This document shows positions 49,593 to 58,258 of a stretch of 64,000 bases of DNA, piece after piece. Numbering within the stretch: the stretch's first letter is position 1; every line of letters starts with the position of its first letter. The stretch lies in the NCBI RefSeq assembly GCF_030143255.1, contig NZ_JARJNR010000005.1, positions 292,599-356,598 on the forward strand, in the 5' to 3' direction. Source of the DNA: Frigidibacter sp. SD6-1. Lineage in GTDB: Bacteria > Pseudomonadota > Alphaproteobacteria > Rhodobacterales > Rhodobacteraceae. A program made the position numbers and the translations under genes. The notes beneath the pieces were generated by a model. It made no database searches. It worked only from the letters and a program-made list of their open reading frames with translations, and was not told the DNA's origin.

Positions 49593-50420
49593 TTACCCGT
49601 CGTGGGTAGGAAGCGCCTCGAGCTCTTCCCGGGACATCGGAACATAGACGCGCAGCCCGCTGCCGCTTGCTTCCCGCAGGATGTCCAGATCGCGGACATC
49701 CAGCTGCACCGGCTTTTCGCCGATGCCCAGGAAGCCGCCGACGTCAAGGATCACATGCGTGATCCGCCCGTCTGGGCCGGCGCTCAGCCCTTCCACATCG
49801 CCAAGTCGGCGGTCATCCCGATCGTAAGCGCTTGCACCGGCGAGCGCGTCCGCTGTCAGGTCTCCGGGCGCCGCCGGCGCGTAACCGTCGCGCAGGACCG
49901 GCTGGCGGGCTGCCGCAGCGGTCCTTCTTTCGACGATGTTTGGAGTGGCCTGCGAGACGGATCGCTCGACGGCCTCCTCGATCACCTCTGCCGCCGCCTC
50001 GCCCCCGGTTGCGTCAATGCCGGACGCTGCTCCGGCAGGGGCATAGTCCGGAGCGCCCGTGATGCGGCTGCGCGCGGCATTGATGACCAGACGATAGCGC
50101 ATATCGCCGCCGGACCCGTCCGGCTCGAATTGAACCGCGCCCATGGCCACAGCTATGCGGCGCGCGCCCGGGGCGGAAAGGCTGCCGATGTCGACAAGCA
50201 GGGCTTCGACCGCCCCGTCACGCGAAAGGATCAGATCCCCGACCGTGCCGATCGCTTTTCCCTCTTCTTGCGAGGCGCCGACTGCGTAGATCGGCCTGTC
50301 CACAAGCTCGGAAAGGGCGATATCCTCTGGCCCGCCCGCGGTGCGAAAGATTGCGTCCTGCGCCAGGGCTGGCGGGGCGGCAAGCGCGGCGAAAGCGGTC
50401 GACAGGATGAGGCGTCTCAT
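49593..50420 (-). CDS. Exported protein with two PRC-barrel domains
   Basis: A 275-residue protein with signal peptide (about residues 1-20, ending ALAQ). Two PRC-barrel-like modules are seen: RPIYAVGASQEEGKAIGTVG with DLILSRDGAVEALLVDIG, and GASAYDRDDRRLGDVEGLS with GRITHVILDVGGFLGIGEKP. PRC-barrels in exported proteins are of unknown role, common in stress regulons. AAGGAG precedes the ATG at 50420; EcfG-type promoter at 50466-50491. Confidence 0.88.
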   Translation of the reverse strand: MRRLILSTAFAALAAPPALAQDAIFRTAGGPEDIALSELVDRPIYAVGASQEEGKAIGTVGDLILSRDGAVEALLVDIGSLSAPGARRIAVAMGAVQFEPDGSGGDMRYRLVINAARSRITGAPDYAPAGAASGIDATGGEAAAEVIEEAVERSVSQATPNIVERRTAAAARQPVLRDGYAPAAPGDLTADALAGASAYDRDDRRLGDVEGLSAGPDGRITHVILDVGGFLGIGEKPVQLDVRDLDILREASGSGLRVYVPMSREELEALPTHDG

Positions 50421-50465
50421 GCAGATACACTCCTTCAAGGGCGAGCTAGCCTGCCCCATCCGGTA

Positions 50466-50491
50466 AACGCCTGCACCGGGCCTACGGTTCC
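50466..50491 (-). promoter_or_regulatory. EcfG-type promoter (PRC-barrel gene)
   Basis: Minus strand GGAAC (50491-50487), 17-nt spacer, CGTT (50469-50466); overlaps nothing else and lies just after the DUF2254 stop. Confidence 0.75.
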
Positions 50492-50499
50492 CCGATCAC

Positions 50500-51726
50500 T
50501 CACGCCCGGGTCATATCCGAGGTGAGGGCGATCACGGTTTCAAGGTCGGCAGGCAGGTGTCCGCCCTCTTTCAGCGTCTCTCTCAGAAGGCGCGCATGCG
50601 TCTCGACCGCCTGTCGCCCGTTGGTCCCGGCGACCCCGTGCAACCGCCTGAGCGCGCGTGCAAGCCCTTCCGCCATCAGCACATTGCCCCCTGCAGCCTG
50701 ACGCAGCGGATGATAGGCGGTGTCGAGAAGCTGCGGGAAGGAAACCCCCGGCAGGATCACCCGCGGCCGTCCTTCGGGGTCGCGCAGAACCTCCGGCCGC
50801 GGGTCGGTGGCGGCCACCTTTGCCAGCGCGCCCGACAGCATGTCGGACACTGCCAGCGCCGTGAACGTGTCATTGACCCCCGGTGACAGGGCGCGGAGCG
50901 CGATTTCGACCATCAGGTTCACCGAAAAATGGACCGTGCCGGTATCTGACCGGGCGGGTTCCTGCTGCACGGTTTCGGCCAGCCTCTGGCGCGCCTCTTC
51001 AGAAAGAGCGCCCTTCGCGCTGAGGATCACGGTCTCGGGCAGAAGATAGTCGCCCTCGGCGCGGTTCGCCTTCAGGATGGTGTCTCCTTCAACCGCAGCC
51101 GCGACCAGAGCCTTGCGGTCGAGACCGGCGAGGTAGCCGGTATCGCTTGCCGCCACCGCAGGCATAAAGGCGGCGTCGGGCGGGATGTCGGCGTCGCCAT
51201 CGCTGTGGCGGTCCAGCCGCGCCAGCCCGTCGCGCAGGCGCCCTGCGATCTTTGCCAGCTCGTCGTCGATCGACACGGACTGTGCGACCGCGCGGACGAA
51301 CCAGATCAGCTGCACGACCGAGGCGGCCGCCAAGAGGCCGGCGATGAAGGTCGCGATCCGGGACGGTTCCTTTCCCGAGGTTCCGAGAACGGTGAGGGCG
51401 AACAGGAATGTTCCGCCCAGAAGGCCTGCGGTGATCTGGTTTCCGCGTTCGGTGGTGAAACGCTTGAGAAGCCGCGGACCAATGCTGGAGGCGGCCAGGG
51501 TGAAGACGACGAGCGTCAGCGAATAGGCGAGGGACAGGGCCGTCATCGCAGCCGTCGCCACGATCGACAGGATCACCCGCGCCTCGACGGGCGGCAACGG
51601 CAGCAGCCAGCCGGGTGTGCCCAGCCGGTGTTCGAGATAGACGATGGCCGCAGCGCAGAACGCAATGGCCAGCGCAATCGTGGCCGGCACGGTCAGCAGG
51701 GCCGTGAAAGGGGTTCTCCAGCTCAT
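50500..51726 (-). CDS. DUF2254 family membrane protein
   Basis: A 408-residue protein with four N-terminal helices (to about residue 145) and a large cytosolic domain. The segment SLAYSLTLVVFTLAASSIGPRLL and the later RALSPGVNDTFTALA are typical of DUF2254. Function unknown. It lies 15 nt downstream of the short DUF421 gene, so both are probably expressed from the EcfG-type promoter at 52138-52163. Confidence 0.88.
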   Translation of the reverse strand: MSWRTPFTALLTVPATIALAIAFCAAAIVYLEHRLGTPGWLLPLPPVEARVILSIVATAAMTALSLAYSLTLVVFTLAASSIGPRLLKRFTTERGNQITAGLLGGTFLFALTVLGTSGKEPSRIATFIAGLLAAASVVQLIWFVRAVAQSVSIDDELAKIAGRLRDGLARLDRHSDGDADIPPDAAFMPAVAASDTGYLAGLDRKALVAAAVEGDTILKANRAEGDYLLPETVILSAKGALSEEARQRLAETVQQEPARSDTGTVHFSVNLMVEIALRALSPGVNDTFTALAVSDMLSGALAKVAATDPRPEVLRDPEGRPRVILPGVSFPQLLDTAYHPLRQAAGGNVLMAEGLARALRRLHGVAGTNGRQAVETHARLLRETLKEGGHLPADLETVIALTSDMTRA

Positions 51727-51741
51727 GATGCCTCTTGTCCG

Positions 51742-52098
51742 CTATCGGGACGAACGCCGGCGAGCCAGCGCGGTTCCGCGCCTGGAAGAAAGGGAGTGGA
51801 CGACGGCCAGATCCAGAGCCTTGTTGATGAGGATGACGATCGTGATCACCAGCATCGCATGCAGCAACGGCACTTCGGGATAGAACAGGGCGTCGCCGAC
51901 GGCCGAACCCAGCGCAATGACCAGCAGGAATTCGACGATCGACATCTGCGCGATGCCGCGTCCGCCGATCCAGCGGATCAGCAGCAGCGAATAGGCATAG
52001 ACAAGACAGGTTCGAAAGACGATCTCGAGGTAGAACAGCGCGGGATCGGTGCCGAGAAACATCCGGACGGGATCGAACGGCTCTATTGCGTTACTCAT
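51742..52098 (-). CDS. Truncated DUF421 (YetF-like) membrane protein
   Basis: A 118-residue protein with three membrane helices including LLLIRWIGGRGIAQMSIVEF and LLVIALGSAVGDALF, the DUF421 transmembrane part. It ends in a basic tail (RRGTALARRRSSR) just where the soluble DUF421 domain should begin; the copy at 33337 has that domain. Possibly a natural short form or a truncation. Ribosome site weak. Confidence 0.75.
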   Translation of the reverse strand: MSNAIEPFDPVRMFLGTDPALFYLEIVFRTCLVYAYSLLLIRWIGGRGIAQMSIVEFLLVIALGSAVGDALFYPEVPLLHAMLVITIVILINKALDLAVVHSLSSRRGTALARRRSSR

Positions 52099-52137
52099 TT
52101 TCGCTAAGCTCTGCAGGCACCGCGCGGCCTCCAGGGA

Positions 52138-52163
52138 AACGCCTGCATCTGGGTGGAGGTTCC
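52138..52163 (-). promoter_or_regulatory. EcfG-type promoter (DUF421-DUF2254 operon)
   Basis: Minus strand GGAAC (52163-52159), 17-nt spacer, CGTT (52141-52138). Confidence 0.75.
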
Positions 52164-52506
52164 GTCCGCTCGGTGCAGGACCGCGGCATCGCGACCGGCG
52201 GCAACCTTTCGTCGCGAACCTCGTGTGAGCGGTCATGTTTCACGAAAGTGCCGTGGGCAGCCCACTTGCCACGGTGCACGACCGAGGAGCAACGCCACGC
52301 CGGGGGACTTGCCGGGCGGCCGCGCCGGTGGGAACGGTCTGAATCGCATTGCTCGGGGCAGCTTCACCGGCCCGAACGGCGGCCCGCACTTTATCCCGAA
52401 CGGTTCCGGCAGTTTGATGGTGGTGACGGGCAGCCGGGCAGGCCGAAGCCTGCCGGCACGTCACGCAGAGGGCTGCTTGGGCTGACAACCGGCCGGGGCC
52501 GGAAAA
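52164..52506. other. Stretch without a supported gene
   Basis: No gene with family resemblance or ribosome site. Several GC-rich short inverted repeats, none with a T-run. It marks the right border of the stress island. Confidence 0.5.
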
Positions 52507-53760
52507 TCAATATTCGATTTCCAGCTGCTTGCTGACGATGAGCCCGGCCGCCCCTTGCAGCGTGATGGTCTGTTCGTTCTGGCCCAGGAAGACGGTGATG
52601 GGATTGCCCGGCAAGGAGGCCGCCAGACCGCTGATCTCGCGTGTCAGGAACTGCTGCATGATCTCGCCTCCGCGCCGCACGTCGCCGTAGATGATGAAAT
52701 TGTCCGGCATCAGCAGTGTCTGCAGATTGGCAATGCCGATCGCGATATTGTGGGCATAACGGGACAGCAGCGCACCGGCGGCGGGCATTTGGGCACTCAG
52801 ATCGACCAGCCTCTCGCTGTCCAGCCGCTCGGCGCCCGGCAGGCCCGCCTCGGCCGCCCGGTCGCGCAGCCAGCCAAGGGTCGCCACCGTCTCCCAGCAG
52901 CCGCGCTTGCCGCAGGTGCAGGTGCCGCCATTGAGGTCGACGATCGTGTGACCGAGTTCGCCGCCGGAACCATGTGGGCCCCTGAACGGTTTGCCGTCGA
53001 GATACATCGCACAACCCAGAACCTCGTCGGCATATATGACAGCGAAATTGCCCATGCCGCGGCCCGCGCCGAACCACCTTTCGCCCAGAAGGAGGGCACG
53101 AGGATGGTGATCGACGATCGTCGGCAGCGCGAAGCGATCCTCCAGAAGGTCCCGCAACCCCAGGCCCGCCATCGCCGGCGCCAGGTTCATCGCCACGATG
53201 GAGCCGTCCGCGGGATCGACCATGCCGCCCACTGCGACCCCGATGCCCAGCGCCTGGCGCGGCGCCTGCGCAAGCGCGTGATCCACCCCGGCGACGAGCG
53301 CGTCGATATAGGTTTCGCGGTTCCGCTTGCCGGGCGCGATCGGAACCTGGCGGTGGGCCGAAACCCCGCCGGTCAGGGATATCAGCGCGGTCTCGACCTT
53401 GTCGGGCATGAGGAAGACCGCGCAGACCGGCGCGGCCGAGGCCGAGAACCACAAGGGGCGGGCAGGCTTTCCGACGCCGCGTTTCTCGTTGGGATCGACC
53501 TCGATCAAGAGGCCCGCTTCGATCAACGGCTGGACAATTCCGGTGATTGTCGTCCGCTTGGTGCCCGTCAGCCGGGCCAGCTCCGCGCGGCTGGTGGGCC
53601 CCAGATCGAACAGCATCTGCAGAACCCGGCGCTTGTTGGATTCGCCGATCTGCGTGGCCGAAAAGATGGCAAAGCCGCTGTCCTCTGGCCCGTCTGCAAC
53701 CGGTGTGCTGTTGCGCGCTGTGAGGGACGCATGATCCAAGACTTTGTTTTTACTGGTCAT
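52507..53760 (-). CDS. ROK family transcriptional regulator
   Basis: A 417-residue repressor with an N-terminal winged helix (SNKRRVLQMLFDLGPTSRAE, LARLTGTKRTTITGIV) and a ROK sugar-kinase-like domain. The ROK zinc motif CTCGKRGCWE and GSGGELGHTIVD are present, but the kinase sites need not be active. It is divergent from a sugar ABC operon, with an inverted repeat between them, so it probably represses that operon until the sugar or its phosphate binds. Confidence 0.92.
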   Translation of the reverse strand: MTSKNKVLDHASLTARNSTPVADGPEDSGFAIFSATQIGESNKRRVLQMLFDLGPTSRAELARLTGTKRTTITGIVQPLIEAGLLIEVDPNEKRGVGKPARPLWFSASAAPVCAVFLMPDKVETALISLTGGVSAHRQVPIAPGKRNRETYIDALVAGVDHALAQAPRQALGIGVAVGGMVDPADGSIVAMNLAPAMAGLGLRDLLEDRFALPTIVDHHPRALLLGERWFGAGRGMGNFAVIYADEVLGCAMYLDGKPFRGPHGSGGELGHTIVDLNGGTCTCGKRGCWETVATLGWLRDRAAEAGLPGAERLDSERLVDLSAQMPAAGALLSRYAHNIAIGIANLQTLLMPDNFIIYGDVRRGGEIMQQFLTREISGLAASLPGNPITVFLGQNEQTITLQGAAGLIVSKQLEIEY

Positions 53761-53817
53761 TTCAAGCCGCCTCAGGGTTCTGGCGTGATGCCGGGATCAT
53801 AGCCTTCGAACAATCCT

Positions 53818-53858
53818 TTGACAAAATATTTAATTTGTGCGACTCACAAACATATTAA
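53818..53858 (+). promoter_or_regulatory. Promoter/operator of the sugar ABC operon
   Basis: AT-rich region with TTGACA (53818-53823) as a -35-like box and the inverted repeat TTTGTG-CGACT-CACAAA (53834-53850), flanked by TTAA on both sides; a likely ROK operator. Confidence 0.6.
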
Positions 53859-53901
53859 GGGTGGCGATCCAACATCACCCCGCCAACAGGAGGAGCGAAG
53901 A

Positions 53902-55338
53902 ATGTACCGACATGGACGGGTTTCCCGGCGCAGCTTTCTGAAAACATCCGCTGCCGCGACGGCGGGGGCGGCACTCGGGCCGCTGGCCACACCGGCGCTC
54001 GCGCAGGGCGCCGATTCCATCCGGGTTCTCTGCGTCGAGGACCCGTTCTTCTTCGCGCTGAAGGAGATCATCGGCGATTTCACCGAAGAGACCGGCGTGA
54101 AAGTCGAGCTTGAATCGCTTTCTTATGACGCGATGCAGGCGCGGCTGGTGTCCTCCTTCGTCTCGAAGACATCGGATGCGGATGTCGTGACGGTCGACCA
54201 GATGTGGTCGGGCCAGTATGTCGACAACGGTTGGATCCAGACGCTTGACGAGATGGCCAAGGGCGATGAGGAATTCAACATCGGCGATTTCATCCCCGAG
54301 GTGCTCTATTCGCTCAACACCTGGCGCGGCCATCTCGCCACGGTGCCGATCGCGGCCTATGGGCAGGGTGTGATGTACCGCAAGTCGGTGTTCGATGCCC
54401 TGGGGATCGGCGCGCCTTCGGGCAACTGGACATGGGAAGAATACAACGACATCCTCGGCCGCATCCACGGCCAGAATGTCGGCGGCACCGACATGAAGGG
54501 CACGGTGATCTGCGGATCGCAGCCGACACCCATCGTGCATATGTTCAGCCAGGTTGCGGCCAGTCACGGCGCGCGCTGGTTCCAGCAATTCCCGCAGGGC
54601 GAATGGGATTTCACGCCAGCGGTCAATTCGCCGGAGATGCTGGCGGCGGTGCAGGAATACAAGACCCTCTACGGCCTGTCGCCCGAAGAGGCGATCAACT
54701 ACCTCTGGTTCGATGCCGGCACCCGCTTCAGCCAGGGCGACATCGGCATGTTCTACTGGTGGACGCCCTATTTCTATCTGATCCGCAACAACGGCTACAT
54801 GACCGGCGAAAAATCCGTCGTGGCCGATGATTTCGGCGTGACGACCATCCCGACCTATGGCGACAAGCCCCAGACGATCAGCCTCGGCGGCTGGAGCTTC
54901 GGCATTCCCTCGACCACCGAAAAGTCCGACGCCGCATGGCAGTTCCTGAAATGGTCCAGCTCGGCCGCGACCCAGAAGAAGATGGGGCTGGTCGACAAGT
55001 ACGGCTACCAGTTCTCGGACTTCGCGCGCCGGTCGCTTTACAATGACAGCGACCTGACCGAGCATTACCCCTATCTGGGCGAACAGCTGGGCATGCTTGA
55101 GGCCGGCAACGGCAAGATCGCGCGGCCACCGGCGCCGGTCTATACGACGCTGGAAGGCATTCTGGGGCTGGAGCTCAACAAGGTCCTGATCGGCAGCAGC
55201 ACGCCGGAAGAGGCGCTGGCCCAGGCGGACACGCTGTTCACCAATACGCTGAAGGGTAACTTCCTCATCCCCTACAGCTATCCAAGCTTCGACGATACGC
55301 TGGAAGCGACCAAGGATCTTATCGCAAGCCTCGGCTGA
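53902..55338 (+). CDS. Sugar ABC transporter substrate-binding protein (Tat-exported)
   Basis: A 478-residue family 1 solute-binding protein. The N-terminus SRRSFLKTSAAATAGAALGP is a Tat signal, cleaved near ALAQG. Typical later parts are DVVTVDQMWSGQYVDNGWIQ and GGWSFGIPSTTEKSDAAWQF. It delivers a carbohydrate to the two permeases encoded next. AGGAGGAG precedes the ATG. The sugar cannot be told from sequence. Confidence 0.93.
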   Translation: MYRHGRVSRRSFLKTSAAATAGAALGPLATPALAQGADSIRVLCVEDPFFFALKEIIGDFTEETGVKVELESLSYDAMQARLVSSFVSKTSDADVVTVDQMWSGQYVDNGWIQTLDEMAKGDEEFNIGDFIPEVLYSLNTWRGHLATVPIAAYGQGVMYRKSVFDALGIGAPSGNWTWEEYNDILGRIHGQNVGGTDMKGTVICGSQPTPIVHMFSQVAASHGARWFQQFPQGEWDFTPAVNSPEMLAAVQEYKTLYGLSPEEAINYLWFDAGTRFSQGDIGMFYWWTPYFYLIRNNGYMTGEKSVVADDFGVTTIPTYGDKPQTISLGGWSFGIPSTTEKSDAAWQFLKWSSSAATQKKMGLVDKYGYQFSDFARRSLYNDSDLTEHYPYLGEQLGMLEAGNGKIARPPAPVYTTLEGILGLELNKVLIGSSTPEEALAQADTLFTNTLKGNFLIPYSYPSFDDTLEATKDLIASLG

Positions 55339-55444
55339 CACGCGTATCCGGCCAGCCCACGCGCGCACTCCCGGCGCGGGGCTGGCCGTCATTCCGACCC
55401 CGGTTCATACTCTCGCCGGCAGAGGCCGCGTGAAGGAAGACGCC

Positions 55445-56371
55445 ATGCAAGCTGTCGCCTCTGATCCATCGGTGCCGACCCGCCACCCGCCAAAGCGGGT
55501 TCGGTCGTACCTGCCCATTCTTCTGATCGCGCCCTCGGTCATCCTTCTGGTCGCCCTGATCGCCTATCCGCTGATCTTTGCCCTGAAGAACAGCTTCTAC
55601 TTCTGGAACCTTCAGACGAGTTCGGAACCCGTGATGTTCGTGGGCCTCGCGAACTACAAGATGGTCCTGCAGGGGTCGGAATTCTTTCCATCGCTGTGGA
55701 ACACGCTCGTCCTGACCGTCAGCGGCACGGCCATCGAATTCGCCCTCGGCCTTGCGATCGCGCTTCTTCTGGCCAACCGGATGCCGGGTATGAGCATCAG
55801 CCGCGCCATCCTGATCATGCCGACGACCATCGCGCCGATCGTCGTCGGGTTCCTCTTCCGCTACATGTACGATCCCTCGGGCGGGCTTGTGACCTGGGGG
55901 CTTTCGTCGATCGGACTCGACCCGCCTTCGGCCGGCATCCTCGGCAGCGCGAGCACGTCGCTGATCGCCATCCTGGCTGCCGATGTCTGGCAGTGGACAC
56001 CCTTCTTCGCCATCACACTTTATGCCGGGCTTCTGTCCGTCTCGCCCGACCTGATCGAGGCTGCGCGTCTGGACGGCGCCTCGGCCGCGACGATCCTGTG
56101 GCGGATCAAGCTGCCCCTGATCATGAAGACGGCGGTGATCGTGCTGATCCTGCGGTTCATGCAGCTCTTCAACACCTTCGATCTGGTGCTGATCCTGACC
56201 CGCGGCGGTCCCGGCACATCGTCGCGGACGCTGGGCTATACGCTTTACCAGCAGGGCCTGATCGACTTCAACATCGGCATCGCCAGCGCCACGACCTGGC
56301 TTGTCGTGATCATCGTGAACGCGATCGTCGGCCTTTACGCCTTCTTCGCCTTCCGCAACTGGGAATGGTAG
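55445..56371 (+). CDS. ABC sugar permease, MalF/UgpA type
   Basis: A 308-residue inner-membrane permease with about six helices and the EAA loop EAARLDGASAATILWRIKLP (about residue 205), which contacts the ATPase. The ATG at 55445 is chosen because GAAGGAAG lies 5 nt upstream; a GTG at 55430 is also in frame. Second gene of the ABC operon, 106 nt after the binding protein. Confidence 0.93.
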   Translation: MQAVASDPSVPTRHPPKRVRSYLPILLIAPSVILLVALIAYPLIFALKNSFYFWNLQTSSEPVMFVGLANYKMVLQGSEFFPSLWNTLVLTVSGTAIEFALGLAIALLLANRMPGMSISRAILIMPTTIAPIVVGFLFRYMYDPSGGLVTWGLSSIGLDPPSAGILGSASTSLIAILAADVWQWTPFFAITLYAGLLSVSPDLIEAARLDGASAATILWRIKLPLIMKTAVIVLILRFMQLFNTFDLVLILTRGGPGTSSRTLGYTLYQQGLIDFNIGIASATTWLVVIIVNAIVGLYAFFAFRNWEW

Positions 56372-56372
56372 G

Positions 56373-57206
56373 ATGATCGGCCAGAACACGCCCCTCAAGA
56401 CGCTTGTCATCTACGCCCTGCTGGCGCTGGTGCTGATCTTCTTCATCGGTCCGATCCTGTGGTTCATCCTTCTGGCGATCCGGCCGCCATCGACGGCCTT
56501 CACCATGCCGCCGGTCCTCGCGTTCGAGCCGACGCTGGATGCGCTGAGGCACACGCTGATCGAGCCGGGCGCGAATGCCAAGCAGGTCAGGAACAGCCTG
56601 ATCGTCGCCGGGGGCGCGGTCCTGCTGAACCTGCCTTTCTCGGTCCCCGCCGCCTATGCGCTCAGCCGGTTCCCGATCCGCCGCAAGAAGTTCATCATGC
56701 TGTGGTATCTGGGCCTGCTGATGGCGCCGCCTGTGGCCTTCCTCATCCCCTACTTCATCCTGATGACCAATATCGGCCTTGCGGGCACCTATCTGTCGAT
56801 GGTCCTGGTGATGCAGACGCTGACCATCCCCTTTTCGGTCTGGCTGATGAAAAGCTTCATCGACGAGGTTCCGGTCGAGATCGAGGAAGCGGCGCGGGTG
56901 GACGGGGCAAGTTACGGCACGATCCTCATGCGGATCATCCTGCCGCTGGTGCGGCCCGGCCTGATCGTCACCTCGATGTTCGCCTTCGTCTTCGCCTGGA
57001 ACAACGCGGCCTTCCCGTTGGTGCTGTCCTCGCAGCAGACGGCGACCCTGCCCATCGGCACCCTGGGTTATTTCGCCTCGACCGGCGTGACCTGGAGCTT
57101 CATCGCCTCGGCGGCGCTGATCGCGATGCTGCCGCCCATGATCATCTTTCTCGTCTTCGACAAATACGTGGTCCGGGGCCTGACCTTCGGCGCGGTAAAG
57201 GGATAA
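56373..57206 (+). CDS. ABC sugar permease, MalG/UgpE type
   Basis: A 277-residue permease with six helices; EAA loop EEAARVDGASYGTILMRIIL (about residue 170). It starts 1 nt after the previous stop and pairs with that permease to form the channel. Confidence 0.93.
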   Translation: MIGQNTPLKTLVIYALLALVLIFFIGPILWFILLAIRPPSTAFTMPPVLAFEPTLDALRHTLIEPGANAKQVRNSLIVAGGAVLLNLPFSVPAAYALSRFPIRRKKFIMLWYLGLLMAPPVAFLIPYFILMTNIGLAGTYLSMVLVMQTLTIPFSVWLMKSFIDEVPVEIEEAARVDGASYGTILMRIILPLVRPGLIVTSMFAFVFAWNNAAFPLVLSSQQTATLPIGTLGYFASTGVTWSFIASAALIAMLPPMIIFLVFDKYVVRGLTFGAVKG

Positions 57207-57210
57207 AGGA

Positions 57211-58245
57211 ATGACCAAGGAAACACTGAACGTTGCCGTCATCGGCTCCGGCATCTGGGGGGCGCAGCACGCCCATGTCTTCTCGACCCTGCCCAACACC
57301 CGGCTGGTCGCCGTCTGCGACGTGAACCGCGACCGGGCCGAGGCGATGGCGAAGAACCACGACGGCACCCGCGCCTTCACCGACCACCGCGAGATGCTGG
57401 CAATGGACGGCATCGACGCTGTGACGATCGCGACGCCCGACTTCACCCACACGCCCCTGATCGTCGATGCGCTGGACGCAGGCAAGCATGTGCTGAGCGA
57501 AAAGCCCCTTGCCACCTCGGTCGAAGAGGCCGAGGCGATCCGCAAGGCCGCCGATGCGAGCGACCGCAAGATCATGGTCGATTTCCACAACCGGGTCAGC
57601 CCGGCCATCGCGACCGCGCAGGAAGAGGTGGCGAAGGGCACGCTGGGCAAGCTGATCCACGGTTCGGGGCGGCTGTCGAACACCACCTTCGTTCCTCTGG
57701 AAATGCTCAGCTGGGCCGGGCGGTCCTCTGCGCTCTGGTTCCTCGGCTCGCATCTGGTGGACGCGCTGCGCTTCATCCTCGACGACGATGTCGTGCGGGT
57801 CTTTGCCATGCGGCGCGACGGCTATCTGGCGTCGAAGGGCGTGGATACCGCCGACGTGCATCTGGCGATGCTGGAATTTTCCAGGGGCACGGTGATGACG
57901 ATCGAGAACAGCTGGGTCCTGTCGCCGGACAATCCGCAGGTCTTCGACCTGGAGATCGGGCTGGTCGGCGAAAAGGGGCAGATCCAGCTCAACCCCTCGC
58001 ACAACGGCGCCTACCGGCAGATGACCGGGCATGGGCTGAAGTACCGCGACCTGTTCGGGGTGACGCCGGTGGGGGTCGGCCGGGTGGGCGGCTTCGTCTT
58101 CGAATCCATCGCGCGCTTCGTCGATGCCGTCCTGACCGACGCGCCGCTGCTGGCCACGGTCGAGGACGGGCTGCGCGTCACGCGCATCCTGTCTGCGATC
58201 GAGGACAGCGCTTCAAGCGGCCGGCCGGTCGACATCGCCTATTGA
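57211..58245 (+). CDS. Gfo/Idh/MocA family oxidoreductase
   Basis: A 344-residue NAD(P)-dependent dehydrogenase. The Rossmann start VAVIGSGIWGAQHAHVF and the signature HVLSEKPLATS (catalytic Lys in EKP) are clear. In a sugar ABC operon it probably oxidises the imported sugar or inositol-like compound. RBS AAAGGA close to the ATG. Confidence 0.92.
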   Translation: MTKETLNVAVIGSGIWGAQHAHVFSTLPNTRLVAVCDVNRDRAEAMAKNHDGTRAFTDHREMLAMDGIDAVTIATPDFTHTPLIVDALDAGKHVLSEKPLATSVEEAEAIRKAADASDRKIMVDFHNRVSPAIATAQEEVAKGTLGKLIHGSGRLSNTTFVPLEMLSWAGRSSALWFLGSHLVDALRFILDDDVVRVFAMRRDGYLASKGVDTADVHLAMLEFSRGTVMTIENSWVLSPDNPQVFDLEIGLVGEKGQIQLNPSHNGAYRQMTGHGLKYRDLFGVTPVGVGRVGGFVFESIARFVDAVLTDAPLLATVEDGLRVTRILSAIEDSASSGRPVDIAY

Positions 58246-58258
58246 GGGGACCCAGCGA

